Positions 17,039-27,052 of a stretch of DNA of 64,000 nucleotides are shown here, one piece after another. The DNA is from Paenibacillus luteus (GTDB lineage Bacteria > Bacillota > Bacilli > Paenibacillales > Paenibacillaceae). The position numbers and the translations under genes are program-made. The notes under the pieces are model-generated. The model did not search any database, was not told where the DNA came from, and saw nothing but the letters and a program-made list of their open reading frames with translations. Position 1 is the first letter of the stretch; the number at the start of each line of letters is the position of its first letter. Where the stretch lies: positions 733,619-797,618 of the forward strand of contig NZ_SKCD01000011.1 of the NCBI RefSeq assembly GCF_006542765.1, read 5' to 3'.

Positions 17039-17209
17039 AGGTTGTGGCATTTAACGCTTTATGATTTACAGCACAGTTTCAACGAACAATAACGTATCGA
17101 TATGTTGATTTAGATTCAAAACATTCAAGACCATCGTCAATGCCTCTATACGAGTTATATCACGGATCATTCATTTAACTATGTATCCACTTTCAGTAGA
17201 TTAAAGGGA

Positions 17210-17235
17210 AAGAGAAAAGCCCTGTTAACAGGGCT
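17210..17235 (-). terminator. Terminator of the kinase gene
   Basis: AGCCCTG-TTAA-CAGGGCT stem followed on the minus strand by TTTTCTCTTT, just after the histidine kinase stop. It separates the kinase transcript from the importer operon. Confidence 0.88.
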
Positions 17236-17257
17236 CCTCTACAATTTGGTAATCATT

Positions 17258-19060
17258 TCATAGATCCAGGACCTTCTCTGTATCCAATATAAGCAGAAGT
17301 CTTACAGATGTCCCCTGCCCTTCCCTACTACGTATTCTGACCCCACTGCCTTCTCCAAAATAAAGCTTGAGCCGCTCATGCACATTCCTAACGCCGTATC
17401 CTGCGCCGCCCTCCTGGAGCAGCGAAGACATTTGCTCCGTGCTCATACCGGCCCCAGTATCCGTAATGTAGAATACGATGGCATGCTTGCGAAGCAGCCC
17501 GCGCACGCGAATTCTCCCTTGCCTGGAAGCGCTTTTATTAATGCCATGCAAAATCGCATTTTCCACAATCGGCTGCAGGATCAGCTTTATGATCTCTTTG
17601 TGTAGTATCGCGGAGTCCACTTTTGTCTCGTATCGGAGCTTGCCACTGAATCTGGTCTCTTGTATCGCCACATAAGCCTGAACATGCTCCAACTCCTTCT
17701 CCACGCTAAGTCTTGCATGCCCTTTGTTCAAGCTGATCCGATAAAACTTGGATAAATTCGTAACGATTCTAGCAATCTCCGGTGCATTGGAGGAGAGGGA
17801 CATCCATTTCACCGTATCCAGCGTATTGTAGAGAAAGTGGGAGTTGATTCGTCCTTCCAGCACCTTCAGCTCCTCCTGCTGCTGCTTTCGGGTCATCGCA
17901 TATACCTCTCCTATAAGCGACTGGATCTGTATGGACATATTATTGAAGCTTTGTTGCAGCACAGCAATTTCGTCCTGGCCGCTAACATCCACCACCTTGC
18001 CAAATTGCCCTCGCTCCAAATCCTTCATCTTGTGAATCAGATGGGAGAGCCTGCTCGTAATCCGGTTCGACAACAAATAGGCAAGTCCGATGCCAAGAGC
18101 AATTAGCGAAACGGATAGGAGCAGAATATACAAACCAAGCAGCGAGTTTTTATCTGTAATGCGCAGAGAGGGAATAAGCACAACCAGCTGCCAATCCAGA
18201 TCTTCCATCGGTTGTACAAGATGTAAATAACGTTCGCCGTGTATTCGAACGCTCGTATAAGCATGCCGCTCTCCGATTTCGTCGCCCAAGGCGGCTTGAA
18301 GCTCGTCCGAATCCATTGGGATACTATCCATGCCCTGCGAATAGGAGGCGATCATCTCTTGACGGTTCATTAATACAGCCTGATAAGGCAGGTTTAGACT
18401 CATATCGCGCAATACGGCGTTAATCGTCTCCTGATCCACGTCAATTGCAATCAGTCCCAGTAAATTACGAACATTTTTTAAATCCTTGATCGTTCGGTAG
18501 AGTGATACCGTCTCCTTAACGCCAATGCCGGGATAGGTCGTGCCCGGGCTGTAAACCCATTCCATCGATCGTTTCTTGGATGAAAGTCTCGTATTCCAAT
18601 CCTCCAGCATGCGGGGTTCAATGCTCAAAATATTGATGCCCTCCATAGCGTACATTGGATTACTTGCAACCATAAGCCGGATACGGAATATGGTGCGATT
18701 TTTCTCCGAATTTTCCAATATCTCAATGATGGTGTTGTAATCGTCAATAACCTCGCCTACCGACAGCTTCTCCTGCTGTGATTTGCGAAGCAGCTTCTGC
18801 AACGTTTCGTTCGCATACACCATCTCGGAAATATTCTCGATTTCGTCCAAACGGTACGAAATATTAATTGTCGTCTGACGAAGCGCCTCCAGGTAGGCGT
18901 GACTGGTCTGCTCACTAATGATCGCCGACGATTTCTGATAAGAGAAGAAGCCGATGCATACCGATGGAATAAATACCATCAATACAAAAGAAATCAACAT
19001 TTTATTGCGCAGCTTCATCCTTGAATCGATGAGGAGAAATCTGCCAAGCAGCATCTTCAT
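17258..19060 (-). CDS. Sensor histidine kinase, YesM-like (importer 1)
   Basis: A 600-residue membrane kinase: TM1 near residues 18-40, a large extracellular Cache-like sensor domain, TM2 near 315, HAMP linker, then the His_kinase domain with HFLYNTLDTVKWMS and an HATPase domain with N-box LILQPIVENAILHGI and G-box DTGAG. It should sense an extracellular sugar or ligand-loaded binding protein and phosphorylate the response regulator encoded before it. The ATG overlaps the regulator stop (ATGA at 19057-19060) with GGGAG upstream. A degenerate paralogous C-terminus is found at 37213-37552. Confidence 0.92.
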   Translation of the reverse strand: MKMLLGRFLLIDSRMKLRNKMLISFVLMVFIPSVCIGFFSYQKSSAIISEQTSHAYLEALRQTTINISYRLDEIENISEMVYANETLQKLLRKSQQEKLSVGEVIDDYNTIIEILENSEKNRTIFRIRLMVASNPMYAMEGINILSIEPRMLEDWNTRLSSKKRSMEWVYSPGTTYPGIGVKETVSLYRTIKDLKNVRNLLGLIAIDVDQETINAVLRDMSLNLPYQAVLMNRQEMIASYSQGMDSIPMDSDELQAALGDEIGERHAYTSVRIHGERYLHLVQPMEDLDWQLVVLIPSLRITDKNSLLGLYILLLSVSLIALGIGLAYLLSNRITSRLSHLIHKMKDLERGQFGKVVDVSGQDEIAVLQQSFNNMSIQIQSLIGEVYAMTRKQQQEELKVLEGRINSHFLYNTLDTVKWMSLSSNAPEIARIVTNLSKFYRISLNKGHARLSVEKELEHVQAYVAIQETRFSGKLRYETKVDSAILHKEIIKLILQPIVENAILHGINKSASRQGRIRVRGLLRKHAIVFYITDTGAGMSTEQMSSLLQEGGAGYGVRNVHERLKLYFGEGSGVRIRSREGQGTSVRLLLILDTEKVLDL

Positions 19061-20571
19061 CCATATCGCTCCCTATATTCGCTTGGACTCAAACCAAACT
19101 CCCGCTTGAACAGCTTCGTAAAATATTTGCTGTCCTTATAGCCAATCCGCTCTGAAATATCGTGAATCAGGAGCCGATTGTCATCCAGCAGCATACGCTT
19201 CGCTTCCTCAAGTCTAACTTCAGTCATATAGGCATTGATCGTCATCCCCGTATCCTTCTTGAACAGATTGGCCAAATAATTTGGAGAAAGATGCACGTGC
19301 TCTGCAATCTGCGCCAGTGTAAGCTCCTCGCCGAAGGAGCTGCGGATATAACCTTTGACCAGCCGGACGACGCTGCGTTGATCCGCCCTGCTGTTAATCG
19401 CTTCCATAATTTTCATGATGGCGTCATTGAAAATCCGAATTAACGCGTGCTGCTCGCGGGTTGCCCCGATCTCCTCCAGTGCTCTCGATGCTTGCGCCGA
19501 GGGTTCCAAGAGCACAGCAAAATGCCGGTTCGCTTGCGCGAGAAACATGCTGAAAAATGCTTGCAGATAATCCGGCTTGGCCTGATCGAAGCGACGGACA
19601 AGCCCGGTATATGCCTGAAGTCCCTCTTTAAGTGCCTCCTGATCGCCCCGCTCCAGCGCATCCAGCATCACCGCCTCGCATGTTGCCATCTCAGAGAGAA
19701 TCCATTCTTTCTTATCGCTCGCATCCGACTGATAAGCGACTGTAATGGCGCTCTCACCACTTTCCTTCGCATCAATAAATGAAATCCTCGCTTGCTGGAA
19801 GGAATGATGCAGCTCTTCCGGCCGCTCAGCCGCCGAACCGATACCGACGGTTGCCCCCGTATCTGCCAGCCAGGCCTGAACGCTGGCGTCTTCGAGCCAA
19901 TCTCCACCGGCTATGACGCCGCCGATAGCGCCTTGATCCATAGGGAATATCGCCAATACTCCCTCAAGCGCCCGCAATTCGCCCTCCCGCAACATGCTGC
20001 CTTCGATATATGCGGCACGGCAGCCCGGATCGAAGGAGAGATGCTCCCCGGCATAATCGGAATAAATGGATATTTCCTCGGCAGAGAGCGGCCTATGGCA
20101 CAGCTCATGGAGCAACCTTTCCCGCACGAGCTGCCGCGATCGATCCGCCTTCTCCTCCAACCCGGCGAGATGTTCGGCCTGCCGCCGATCCGAATCGCAT
20201 GCTTCCACCACCTTCCGTAGCACGTCCTCCAGCTCCTCGGTATGAAACGGCTTCAGCAAATAATCGACAACCTGCAGCTTAAGCGCTGATCTGACGTATT
20301 CGATATCCTCATGTCCGCTTATAATGATTACACGAATCAACTTGTCCGTAAGCTCCTGTCGCATTCTGCGTACAAATTCGATGCCGTCCATCTCCGCCAT
20401 CACAACGTCCGTAATAATAATGTCCGGTTTCATACGCAACGCAAGCTCCAATCCGATTCGGCCGTTCTCAGCTTCCTCCATCTCGTCGATGCCATATGAC
20501 TGCCAATCCAGACAATGTCGCATCCCATTACGGATAACCTCTTCATCCTCTACCAGCAATAACGAATACAT
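19057..20571 (-). CDS. Response regulator with AraC-type DNA-binding domain, YesN-like (importer 1)
   Basis: A 504-residue regulator. The receiver domain (1-120) has LLVEDEEVIRNGMRH and the phospho-acceptor region PDIIITDVVMAEMDGIEF. A long linker precedes the C-terminal double helix-turn-helix ending DISERIGYKDSKYFTKLFKR and EFGLSPSEYRERYG. GGAAGGGTGG precedes the ATG. Partner of the YesM-like kinase; the best candidate to bind the 20-bp-period direct repeats at 16981, 30972 and 37157, and so to control importer 1, the five-gene operon and the giant hydrolase. The target assignment is inference. Confidence 0.92.
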   Translation of the reverse strand: MYSLLLVEDEEVIRNGMRHCLDWQSYGIDEMEEAENGRIGLELALRMKPDIIITDVVMAEMDGIEFVRRMRQELTDKLIRVIIISGHEDIEYVRSALKLQVVDYLLKPFHTEELEDVLRKVVEACDSDRRQAEHLAGLEEKADRSRQLVRERLLHELCHRPLSAEEISIYSDYAGEHLSFDPGCRAAYIEGSMLREGELRALEGVLAIFPMDQGAIGGVIAGGDWLEDASVQAWLADTGATVGIGSAAERPEELHHSFQQARISFIDAKESGESAITVAYQSDASDKKEWILSEMATCEAVMLDALERGDQEALKEGLQAYTGLVRRFDQAKPDYLQAFFSMFLAQANRHFAVLLEPSAQASRALEEIGATREQHALIRIFNDAIMKIMEAINSRADQRSVVRLVKGYIRSSFGEELTLAQIAEHVHLSPNYLANLFKKDTGMTINAYMTEVRLEEAKRMLLDDNRLLIHDISERIGYKDSKYFTKLFKREFGLSPSEYRERYG

Positions 20572-20652
20572 AATTGCCCACCCTTCCGTTGTCAGGAGCG
20601 TTCACATTCAGCATACTCGATCCGTAATTCGATTTCAGCTAAAAGTTGGGGC

Positions 20653-20707
20653 GAGCCGAGCAGAAAACCTTCCCCTGACAATAAGGAGAAGGTTTTCTGC
20701 TCGGCTC
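20653..20707 (-). terminator. Long perfect hairpin after the PhyH gene
   Basis: A 20-bp perfect inverted repeat (GAGCCGAGCAGAAAACCTTC and its complement) with a 15-base loop, starting a few bases after the PhyH stop. The T-tract is weak (CGCCCCAACTTTT), so it could also be an RNA-stability or processing element. Confidence 0.6.
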
Positions 20708-20713
20708 ATGCGA

Positions 20714-21481
20714 TTACAAGAAATAATATTTGCTCAAGTCTTTGCCCGCAAGCGCATAGCGCTTGAAATGCTGGTAATGCGCATTGTACAGCTGTCCGTT
20801 CTTTGATGGAGAATAGGTCAAATAAAGCTGTTTACGGCTATTCTCCGAAGTATTTGCTCCGCTCTGATGCGGCGTGAAGGAATGGAAGATGATGACGTCG
20901 CCGGGATTCGTTTCGACAATCTCGCCTTTCAGCGGATCAATCTCGGCGATTTCGTCCGCGTTCATATTGCGCAGCTCGCCCGGCTTCGAACGGAATCGGT
21001 CATGATAGCCAGGGAACAGTTCCAATCCGCCGTTCTCTACCGTCGCGCCGTCGATGGCAATCATGACGCTGATCAGCCCTTCGATCGGAAAGCCTTGCCA
21101 CCACGCGGAGTCTTGATGCATGCTGTAGCCGTTCGCTCCCGGCAGCTTAAAGATCAGCTTATCTTTGAACAGCAGTGGCTCATCCATATAGATGTCGCGC
21201 AGCGGCGAGAGGATCCGTTCATCCTTCACCAGCTCTGCGAACAATGGCGATATATCATGTACCGGATCCATTCTTTCAATCTTTACATCTCCATTCGCGT
21301 AGCTCTTGTAGCCGGCGCGCACATTGCCGCGATCCATGAACCGCTCCGTCGTCAGTAGTTTGTCGCATTCCGCTTGCAGAACGCGTGCTTCTTCCTCGCT
21401 GAATACGTTGCGAAGCACCAGATAACCTTGCTCGTTATAACTTTTCACTTGCTCGTCGGATAACAGCTTAATATTGCTCAT
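20714..21481 (-). CDS. Phytanoyl-CoA dioxygenase (PhyH) family protein
   Basis: A 255-residue Fe(II)/2-oxoglutarate oxygenase of the PhyH family. The iron-binding HxD is in MHQDSAWWQG and the distal histidine in FHSFTPHQSG; the 2-oxoglutarate arginine is probably in NSRKQLYLTY. Substrates of bacterial members vary (lipids, halogenated or sugar-like metabolites, ectoine-type osmolytes) and cannot be read from sequence. The ATG at 21481 is preferred over 21487 because AAGGGG is then eight bases upstream. It is divergent from an AraC gene that probably regulates it. Confidence 0.85.
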   Translation of the reverse strand: MSNIKLLSDEQVKSYNEQGYLVLRNVFSEEEARVLQAECDKLLTTERFMDRGNVRAGYKSYANGDVKIERMDPVHDISPLFAELVKDERILSPLRDIYMDEPLLFKDKLIFKLPGANGYSMHQDSAWWQGFPIEGLISVMIAIDGATVENGGLELFPGYHDRFRSKPGELRNMNADEIAEIDPLKGEIVETNPGDVIIFHSFTPHQSGANTSENSRKQLYLTYSPSKNGQLYNAHYQHFKRYALAGKDLSKYYFL

Positions 21482-21619
21482 TTTCATTTCCCCTTCACTT
21501 TTTTTTTGCGATCAACTTCTTAATATCTATATTAAACGCCTTTATTTACTTTTGACATGCACACCCTTATACTAATTCATATACTTTTTTGCCTATTTCC
21601 CATGAGAGGGGATCACTAC

Positions 21620-22501
21620 TTGCAGACGTTGGAAATCAAGAGAAGCTACATCAGCGGAGTGCGTACGGAATTTAAGATGGAGGAAGATCAATACCGGAAC
21701 TGGGTCATGCTTGCCGCGTTGTCGGGACGTTTCGCCTTCGCGATGGAACAGGGGATCGGAGACGAAGAAAAGGACGGCAATGGCGGGGGGAATCTGCCTA
21801 AGGACGACGCGATCAAGGAAGCCTTGCTCAAGGGGAGCGCTCCCAAGAGCAGCCGACCCAAGGATAGCCCCTTCGACGAAGCTGGCTACGGCGAGCTTGT
21901 CCTCTGTCCGCCCGGCATGAAGCTGAAACGGAGAGTGGTGGAGCCTCTCTCCTTCTTGTTCATCGAGTTCGCAACCGATCAGGCATTGCCGCACGGTAAG
22001 CTGGCCGTTCGGGACTTGCAGCGGCTGGAATCCACCTATCGTTATATGCGCACCGCATGCGCGCGTTCAGAGGAAGGCAAAGGCAAGGACTATATCCGAC
22101 ACTTCGTCGACGACCTGCTCGCCATTTTGTCACTGGAGCTGGCGTCCTCCGCAGACAGAAGCCGCAAGACGAAGCAGGACCCTGTCATCGCCAGAGTATT
22201 GTCGTATTTGGAGCAACACGCCTTGGAGTATGGCTGGAATATAAGCCAGTTGGCCGACGAACTGGGCATTGGTCCCTCGCATTTGACGAGACGGTTCCAG
22301 CAGTCTTACAACCAATCTCCAATCGAATATGTAACCTCTCTTCGGCTGCAGAAGGCGAGATCTCTGCTGGTCGAAACCGACGATACGCTAGATCAAATTG
22401 CTGAGCAATGCGGGTATCAGAACGCCTTTTATTTCAGCCGCATGTTCAAAAGCAAATGCAAAATCAATCCCTCCGAATATCGCAGAAATCATCGTTTCTG
22501 A
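21620..22501 (+). CDS. AraC family transcriptional regulator, divergent from PhyH
   Basis: About 293 residues. The C-terminal double helix-turn-helix is clear (WNISQLADELGIGPSHLTRR, then DQIAEQCGYQNAFYFSRMFK and INPSEYRRN). The N-terminal sensory part contains a long hydrophilic, Gly/Asp/Lys-rich insertion (about residues 40-80), unusual for a cupin-like domain. The TTG at 21620 is preferred because GAGGGG is eight bases before it; upstream ATG codons at 21557 and 21602 have no ribosome site. Divergent orientation suggests control of the PhyH gene. Confidence 0.82.
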   Translation: MQTLEIKRSYISGVRTEFKMEEDQYRNWVMLAALSGRFAFAMEQGIGDEEKDGNGGGNLPKDDAIKEALLKGSAPKSSRPKDSPFDEAGYGELVLCPPGMKLKRRVVEPLSFLFIEFATDQALPHGKLAVRDLQRLESTYRYMRTACARSEEGKGKDYIRHFVDDLLAILSLELASSADRSRKTKQDPVIARVLSYLEQHALEYGWNISQLADELGIGPSHLTRRFQQSYNQSPIEYVTSLRLQKARSLLVETDDTLDQIAEQCGYQNAFYFSRMFKSKCKINPSEYRRNHRF

Positions 22502-22577
22502 TGATTAGCGGCTATAATTAGGTAGGAGACATAGCGATTGATTATTAAATATTAAATTCAAAGGATGGTTATTTATT

Positions 22578-23453
22578 ATGATTGAATCTTATGGATTTCT
22601 TCATACAGAACAGCAGGAGAATTTATGCATAATCCATTCCATTGGCGTTCAAAAAGTAACTAATGTATCCAGCTATGACTTTTTCGGCTTAAAAAGAGAT
22701 AGAATAGGATTTCTTTTCCAATACACGTTATCCGGCCGCGGCTTTCTGGAGATACAGGGCACTCGAATAGCCGTACCTCGCAACAGTGCCTTCCTCGTTA
22801 ATATCCCGAGCGAACATCGTTATTTTTACGAATCGAGTGTAGATGAAGAGCCTTGGGAGTTCATCTGGCTTCGGTTTAGCGGGGTGACAGCAGCCCCAAC
22901 TTGGAGTCAGTTATGCGCGAAAGGTCATGTCCAGCAAATGGATCCGAATACTCGACCCATCCAGCTGCTCTGGAAATTGTTTATGAGCGTCAAACAGCAA
23001 CATCTCGATCACCCCGTCGATCAATCGATACGTGTTTACGAATGGCTCCTTACACTTTGGGACCAACAAGTGCGAACCGAAAGCTCAGCGGTTGCCATGG
23101 GTGGGCATAACTTTAACAACGCGCTCCGTTATATGAGAGATCATCTTAGCAATCCGATCACTCTTCAGGAAATTGCTGGCACCGAACAGTTGTCCAAGCA
23201 TCATTTCTGCAAGGCTTTTCATAAAAAAATGGGCGCTTCTCCTATTAATTATCTCAATAAAATACGCGTGGAGGAAGCCGCTAATCTATTGACGGGAACA
23301 CGCTACTCCGTTACGGAAATTGCTAAATTGACCGGTTTTGAAGACCCTGGTTACTTTACTAAAGTGTTTAAAAAAATCATTGGCCTTACCCCCACGGAAT
23401 ATCGGAATGGAACCCGAGAGCCTCTCGTCTCGGTATTGCGTATTTTGCAGTAA
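22578..23453 (+). CDS. AraC family transcriptional regulator, cupin type
   Basis: A 291-residue regulator with an N-terminal cupin-like ligand domain (RDRIGFLFQYTLSGRGFLEI, VPRNSAFLVNIPSEHRYFYE) and a C-terminal double helix-turn-helix (ITLQEIAGTEQLSKHHFCKA, then VTEIAKLTGFEDPGYFTKVF and GLTPTEYRNG). AAAGGATGG precedes the ATG. It sits 134 bp before the alpha-galactosidase gene in the same direction and is its likely activator, responding to a galactoside. Confidence 0.9.
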   Translation: MIESYGFLHTEQQENLCIIHSIGVQKVTNVSSYDFFGLKRDRIGFLFQYTLSGRGFLEIQGTRIAVPRNSAFLVNIPSEHRYFYESSVDEEPWEFIWLRFSGVTAAPTWSQLCAKGHVQQMDPNTRPIQLLWKLFMSVKQQHLDHPVDQSIRVYEWLLTLWDQQVRTESSAVAMGGHNFNNALRYMRDHLSNPITLQEIAGTEQLSKHHFCKAFHKKMGASPINYLNKIRVEEAANLLTGTRYSVTEIAKLTGFEDPGYFTKVFKKIIGLTPTEYRNGTREPLVSVLRILQ

Positions 23454-23586
23454 GAAAACCAAAACCATCACAATTTTTTACCACTTCAATACGAAATATC
23501 GTTCTATTGAACTCAAATTCCAATTTTACTATACTTACTTTATCCAAATATTACCCAAAAATATTATGAATGGAGGGATAACCGAC

Positions 23587-25668
23587 ATGATTCAAGAAAC
23601 TGTCCATGGTTGCTATTTTCGATACCACGACGACATTCTATCGATTGGCAACCGTTTCATTGAACGCAAATGGTTACTAACTACCAAAGGTGTTTTTCCA
23701 TTATCGTTACTAGATTTACAAATAAATACAGAGTGGCTTGATCAGAACTCCCTACGTTTTAATCCTTCTTATACTCACACAGGTTTGAATGTTGGAACAA
23801 CAGAGTTCACGGCTTATCAACTTGTGCATAGCTTTGACAATGAAGGCGATCCGTCCCTTACTAGCTTGAAAGTCATTATCTCCTCATCTTGCGGCCCCGT
23901 CGCTATCAAGTGGATTCTTCGAATTGGTGCAAATACCCCATTAATTAGACAATCTTTATTTTACCGTGCTGCTGATAGGTTCATAGGTATTCCCTTCTCG
24001 GATTCGCCCGCTTCAACGCCGGTCGCATCCGAAGCGACAACCCATCACGGAGTTCAAGCCCCAACAGATTATATTGATTATCTCCCACTTGATTCTCTTC
24101 ATTGCCGTTGGAAAGCGGTTACACTCCGGGATGTAACCGATACTTATAACAATCTGGTCTCTCTAGAGGAAGGGCTGCTGTACACCAACTATGAGCGGAT
24201 CAAGCTTTCAGGAAATTTTTTGACAGTACAGAACACGATTACGAAGGACGGACTTCTGATTATCAAGGAAAGTCCAACCTCCCTTGCACATTTGCAATAT
24301 GACGGTGAAGATTACGGTTTAGCTGAGAAGCGGTTATGGGTAACCTCCTCCGGTGTTGCCGAGAGCGATCTCCATTCTGGGGAATGGGTCGAGTGCTATG
24401 GCACGACAGTCGGTGTCTTTCACGGCAGTGAGCTGGAGCAGCTTCGCTTGATTCATAGCTACTATAATTACATCAAGGAAGGACCTAAGGAGAATGAGCG
24501 AATGCTCATGAGCAATACTTGGGGAGACCGTTCACGCGATGGTCGCATTACAGAATCATTCATATTACAGGAGCTAGAACGGGCAAGCACGCTTGGCATT
24601 ACACATGTTCAGATTGATGACGGTTGGCAAAAAGGGATTACTTCCAACTCGGTGATTTCCGGGGGAAGCTGGGCCGATTATTACTCACGAGACGCTGACT
24701 TTTGGAATGTCCATATTGAACGATTTCCTAACGGTCTCGAACCTATCGTCCAGCGTGCTAAAGAGCTTAATATCCAGCTGGGACTTTGGTTTTCCCCAGA
24801 TTCAACCCAAGATTTTCAGCATTGGCAGAAGGACCTCGATGCTATGCTTAGCTTGTGGAGAAATTATGAAATTTGCTACTTCAAATTAGACGGGATTTCG
24901 ATTAAAAGTAAGCTAGGCGAATCCCGTTTTCTGAACATCATAAATGAAATAAGAAAAGTGTCATCCCGAAACGTCCACTTTAACCTAGATACAACAAACG
25001 GTAAGCGCCAAGGTTATTTGTATCATACCTCCGTTGGATCCTTGTTTCTGGAAAACCGCTATACCGATTTTCAGAGCTACTATCCCCACTGGACATTACG
25101 AAACACTTGGATGTTATGCCCTTATGTACCCGCAAGCCAATTGCAAATTGAATTCCTCAATACGGAACGAAATGCCGAACGATATGGTCAGGATCCCTTA
25201 TCGCCCCAGTCCTGTGGCATAGCCTATTCATTCGCGATCACTCTATTTACTAACCCTCTCGCGTGGATGGAATTGTCCGGACTCTCCGAAAGTCAACTCG
25301 AGATCTTGCAACCTTTGATTCGCATTTTTCATGACATTAAAACAGATATCAGTCACTCTCACGTGCTGCCGATTGGAGAAGAACCAAGCGGAACCGGATG
25401 GACTGGATTTCAGAGTATGGTCAATCCAAAGGAAGGATATTTGCTTGTATTTCGAGAATGGACTCCCGAACATGCTGGCTCGTTTAAACTGTGGGACTGC
25501 CAGACTACTCCTTTGACATTGAGATGCCTCGTCCGTTCCGAGGGCCGTGAGCGGCTTGTGTTCCCAGATGAAGAATGGATGCTCACTCCATCTTCAGCGG
25601 GAGAAATCAATATCAGCTTGAACCAACCACTAAGCTTTGCACTATATCGCTATACATTTAACCTTTAA
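23587..25668 (+). CDS. GH36-like alpha-galactosidase
   Basis: About 693 residues, cytoplasmic (no signal peptide). An N-terminal beta-sandwich leads into a TIM barrel with THVQIDDGWQKG, the probable nucleophile aspartate in ICYFKLDGI (near residue 435), and LENRYTDFQSYYPHWTLRNT, which likely holds the acid/base residue. This matches GH36/GH-D clan alpha-galactosidases that release galactose from imported oligosaccharides; GH31-like activity is a less likely alternative. The ATG at 23587 has GGAGGG nine bases upstream; the frame is open further upstream but that part overlaps the AraC gene in another frame. A long hairpin follows. Confidence 0.85.
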   Translation: MIQETVHGCYFRYHDDILSIGNRFIERKWLLTTKGVFPLSLLDLQINTEWLDQNSLRFNPSYTHTGLNVGTTEFTAYQLVHSFDNEGDPSLTSLKVIISSSCGPVAIKWILRIGANTPLIRQSLFYRAADRFIGIPFSDSPASTPVASEATTHHGVQAPTDYIDYLPLDSLHCRWKAVTLRDVTDTYNNLVSLEEGLLYTNYERIKLSGNFLTVQNTITKDGLLIIKESPTSLAHLQYDGEDYGLAEKRLWVTSSGVAESDLHSGEWVECYGTTVGVFHGSELEQLRLIHSYYNYIKEGPKENERMLMSNTWGDRSRDGRITESFILQELERASTLGITHVQIDDGWQKGITSNSVISGGSWADYYSRDADFWNVHIERFPNGLEPIVQRAKELNIQLGLWFSPDSTQDFQHWQKDLDAMLSLWRNYEICYFKLDGISIKSKLGESRFLNIINEIRKVSSRNVHFNLDTTNGKRQGYLYHTSVGSLFLENRYTDFQSYYPHWTLRNTWMLCPYVPASQLQIEFLNTERNAERYGQDPLSPQSCGIAYSFAITLFTNPLAWMELSGLSESQLEILQPLIRIFHDIKTDISHSHVLPIGEEPSGTGWTGFQSMVNPKEGYLLVFREWTPEHAGSFKLWDCQTTPLTLRCLVRSEGRERLVFPDEEWMLTPSSAGEINISLNQPLSFALYRYTFNL

Positions 25669-25674
25669 CTCATA

Positions 25675-25739
25675 AAGGCTCCAACCTCCTTCTCTGAATC
25701 TGTGATACAATGTAGATTCGGAAGTGAGATTGGAGCCTT
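25675..25739 (+). terminator. Long hairpin downstream of the alpha-galactosidase
   Basis: AAGGCTCCAA...TTGGAGCCTT with further pairing inside (GAATCT/AGATTC), seven bases after the stop codon. Few T residues follow, but position and stability fit a terminator. Confidence 0.7.
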
Positions 25740-25884
25740 AATTGAGCTCTTTAAACAAGCTAGAATAACGATTAACCCCTACCTTCGGCATTTCAATAAC
25801 AAGCCGGATATCGTGCTTCAAGTTAACGTCTCTATCATCAGCCGCTTCATGGATAGAACTTCTAAAAGTAGAAGCCAACAGCAT

Positions 25885-25926
25885 AAAAAAGCTGCTTCTC
25901 AGGTCATATTTAACCTTTGAAGCAGC
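25885..25926 (-). terminator. Intrinsic terminator of the five-gene operon
   Basis: GCTGCTTC/GAAGCAGC stem with a 20-base loop followed on the minus strand by TTTTTT, just after the dehydrogenase stop at 25959. Between 25740 and 25884 nothing convincing was found; a 65-codon minus-strand frame covers this stretch but has no ribosome site and runs across the terminator. Confidence 0.85.
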
Positions 25927-25958
25927 CTCATTCATATGATAATAATCAACCCTTCAGA

Positions 25959-26996
25959 TCAACTACGATTTACCTCACAATCAATCATCACATGGATCGT
26001 ATCGCCTTTATGTTCGTTGCGCAATTGAAATGCACGGTCTACCTCGGTTAGCGGAACGATATGGGTGACCATTTCTTCCGTATTCACGAGTCCATCCAGT
26101 ACAAGCCTGAGCCCTTCGTCGAAATAACGTCTGTTGTCGATATCCCGTTTTGGTTCGGTTGATAGAATGTCCAGCCTTTTCTTGTGAACCTTAAAAAAAT
26201 CAACTGGTTTACGGCAAGTACCGATGCAGCCATACATCACAATTTTCCCATTCTGCGCAGTTGCATCAATGGCATCCACCATTCCTTCACCCTCCAGAAG
26301 ACAAGGGATGACGACATCAAATCCATCTGGAAATTCCTTCCTAAGCGTATCCATTGTAGCTGCATGCTCGTGGGGAATTTTATACGTATGCGTAGCACCA
26401 TATTTTCGCGCAAGCGCCAGCTTCTCGTCGAATAAATCCGTCACCACTAGGTTGCGTGGGCTGTATAATCTCATCACTTGTGTCATGATGAGGCCGCTCA
26501 CTCCTTGACCGGTTATCAATACATTTTTATGAGGGGAAATATCGGCAAGCTCAGCAGCATGGATAATCCCTGGCAGCACTTCGATCAGGGATCCCTCGAT
26601 TAAGGGTAAATCCTTGGGCAGCACCTTGACCGAGAACGGTTCACAGCATACATATTCGGCAAACGCGCCCCAAACATAACGCAGTGCTACGTGATCTCCT
26701 TGTTTTAAGCCGATAACATTGCTGCCTACTTTATCAATTACACCAGCGACCTCATGTCCAAGACGGGTCGGATACGAGATAAACTCAGGTTCGCGAGCAC
26801 CTCGAAACACTTCGACATCGCTGCCACAAATTCCCACCCATTTAACTTTGACTCGTACTTCACCTTCTTTGGGCTCTGGGATCAACGCCCTTCGGAGGCT
26901 AATCTTCCCAATCTCGTCCATAACCGCACAAACTTGGATTTGTGGGCCATCTTCATCAACTAGTTCCATCGGAGGAACTGACATTTTTCGTACCAT
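25959..26996 (-). CDS. Zinc-type medium-chain alcohol/polyol dehydrogenase
   Basis: A 345-residue MDR-family dehydrogenase. The catalytic zinc region is recognisable (VGICGSDVEVFRG and the GHEVAGVIDKVG histidine-glutamate), with the Rossmann segment VLITGQGVSGLIMTQV. The cysteine-rich loop that binds structural zinc is absent. Relatives oxidise sorbitol, threonine or sugar acids with NAD(P). Last gene of the operon, 56 bp after the 2-hydroxyacid dehydrogenase, with AAAGGGG before the ATG. It probably oxidises an intermediate of the same sugar-derived pathway. Confidence 0.88.
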   Translation of the reverse strand: MVRKMSVPPMELVDEDGPQIQVCAVMDEIGKISLRRALIPEPKEGEVRVKVKWVGICGSDVEVFRGAREPEFISYPTRLGHEVAGVIDKVGSNVIGLKQGDHVALRYVWGAFAEYVCCEPFSVKVLPKDLPLIEGSLIEVLPGIIHAAELADISPHKNVLITGQGVSGLIMTQVMRLYSPRNLVVTDLFDEKLALARKYGATHTYKIPHEHAATMDTLRKEFPDGFDVVIPCLLEGEGMVDAIDATAQNGKIVMYGCIGTCRKPVDFFKVHKKRLDILSTEPKRDIDNRRYFDEGLRLVLDGLVNTEEMVTHIVPLTEVDRAFQLRNEHKGDTIHVMIDCEVNRS

Positions 26997-27052
26997 ATAA
27001 ATACCCCTTTCTGGAATATGGGCTTCAAATGAATATTCTAGCGGAGAATCCG

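Noticed and set aside
17066..17170. A 34-residue minus-strand frame between the kinase terminator and operator site 1
   Set aside because: No ribosome site, no similarity recognised; more likely chance in AT-rich DNA.
23338..23586. An N-terminal extension of the alpha-galactosidase
   Set aside because: It overlaps the AraC gene in another frame; a strong GGAGGG ribosome site points to the ATG at 23587.
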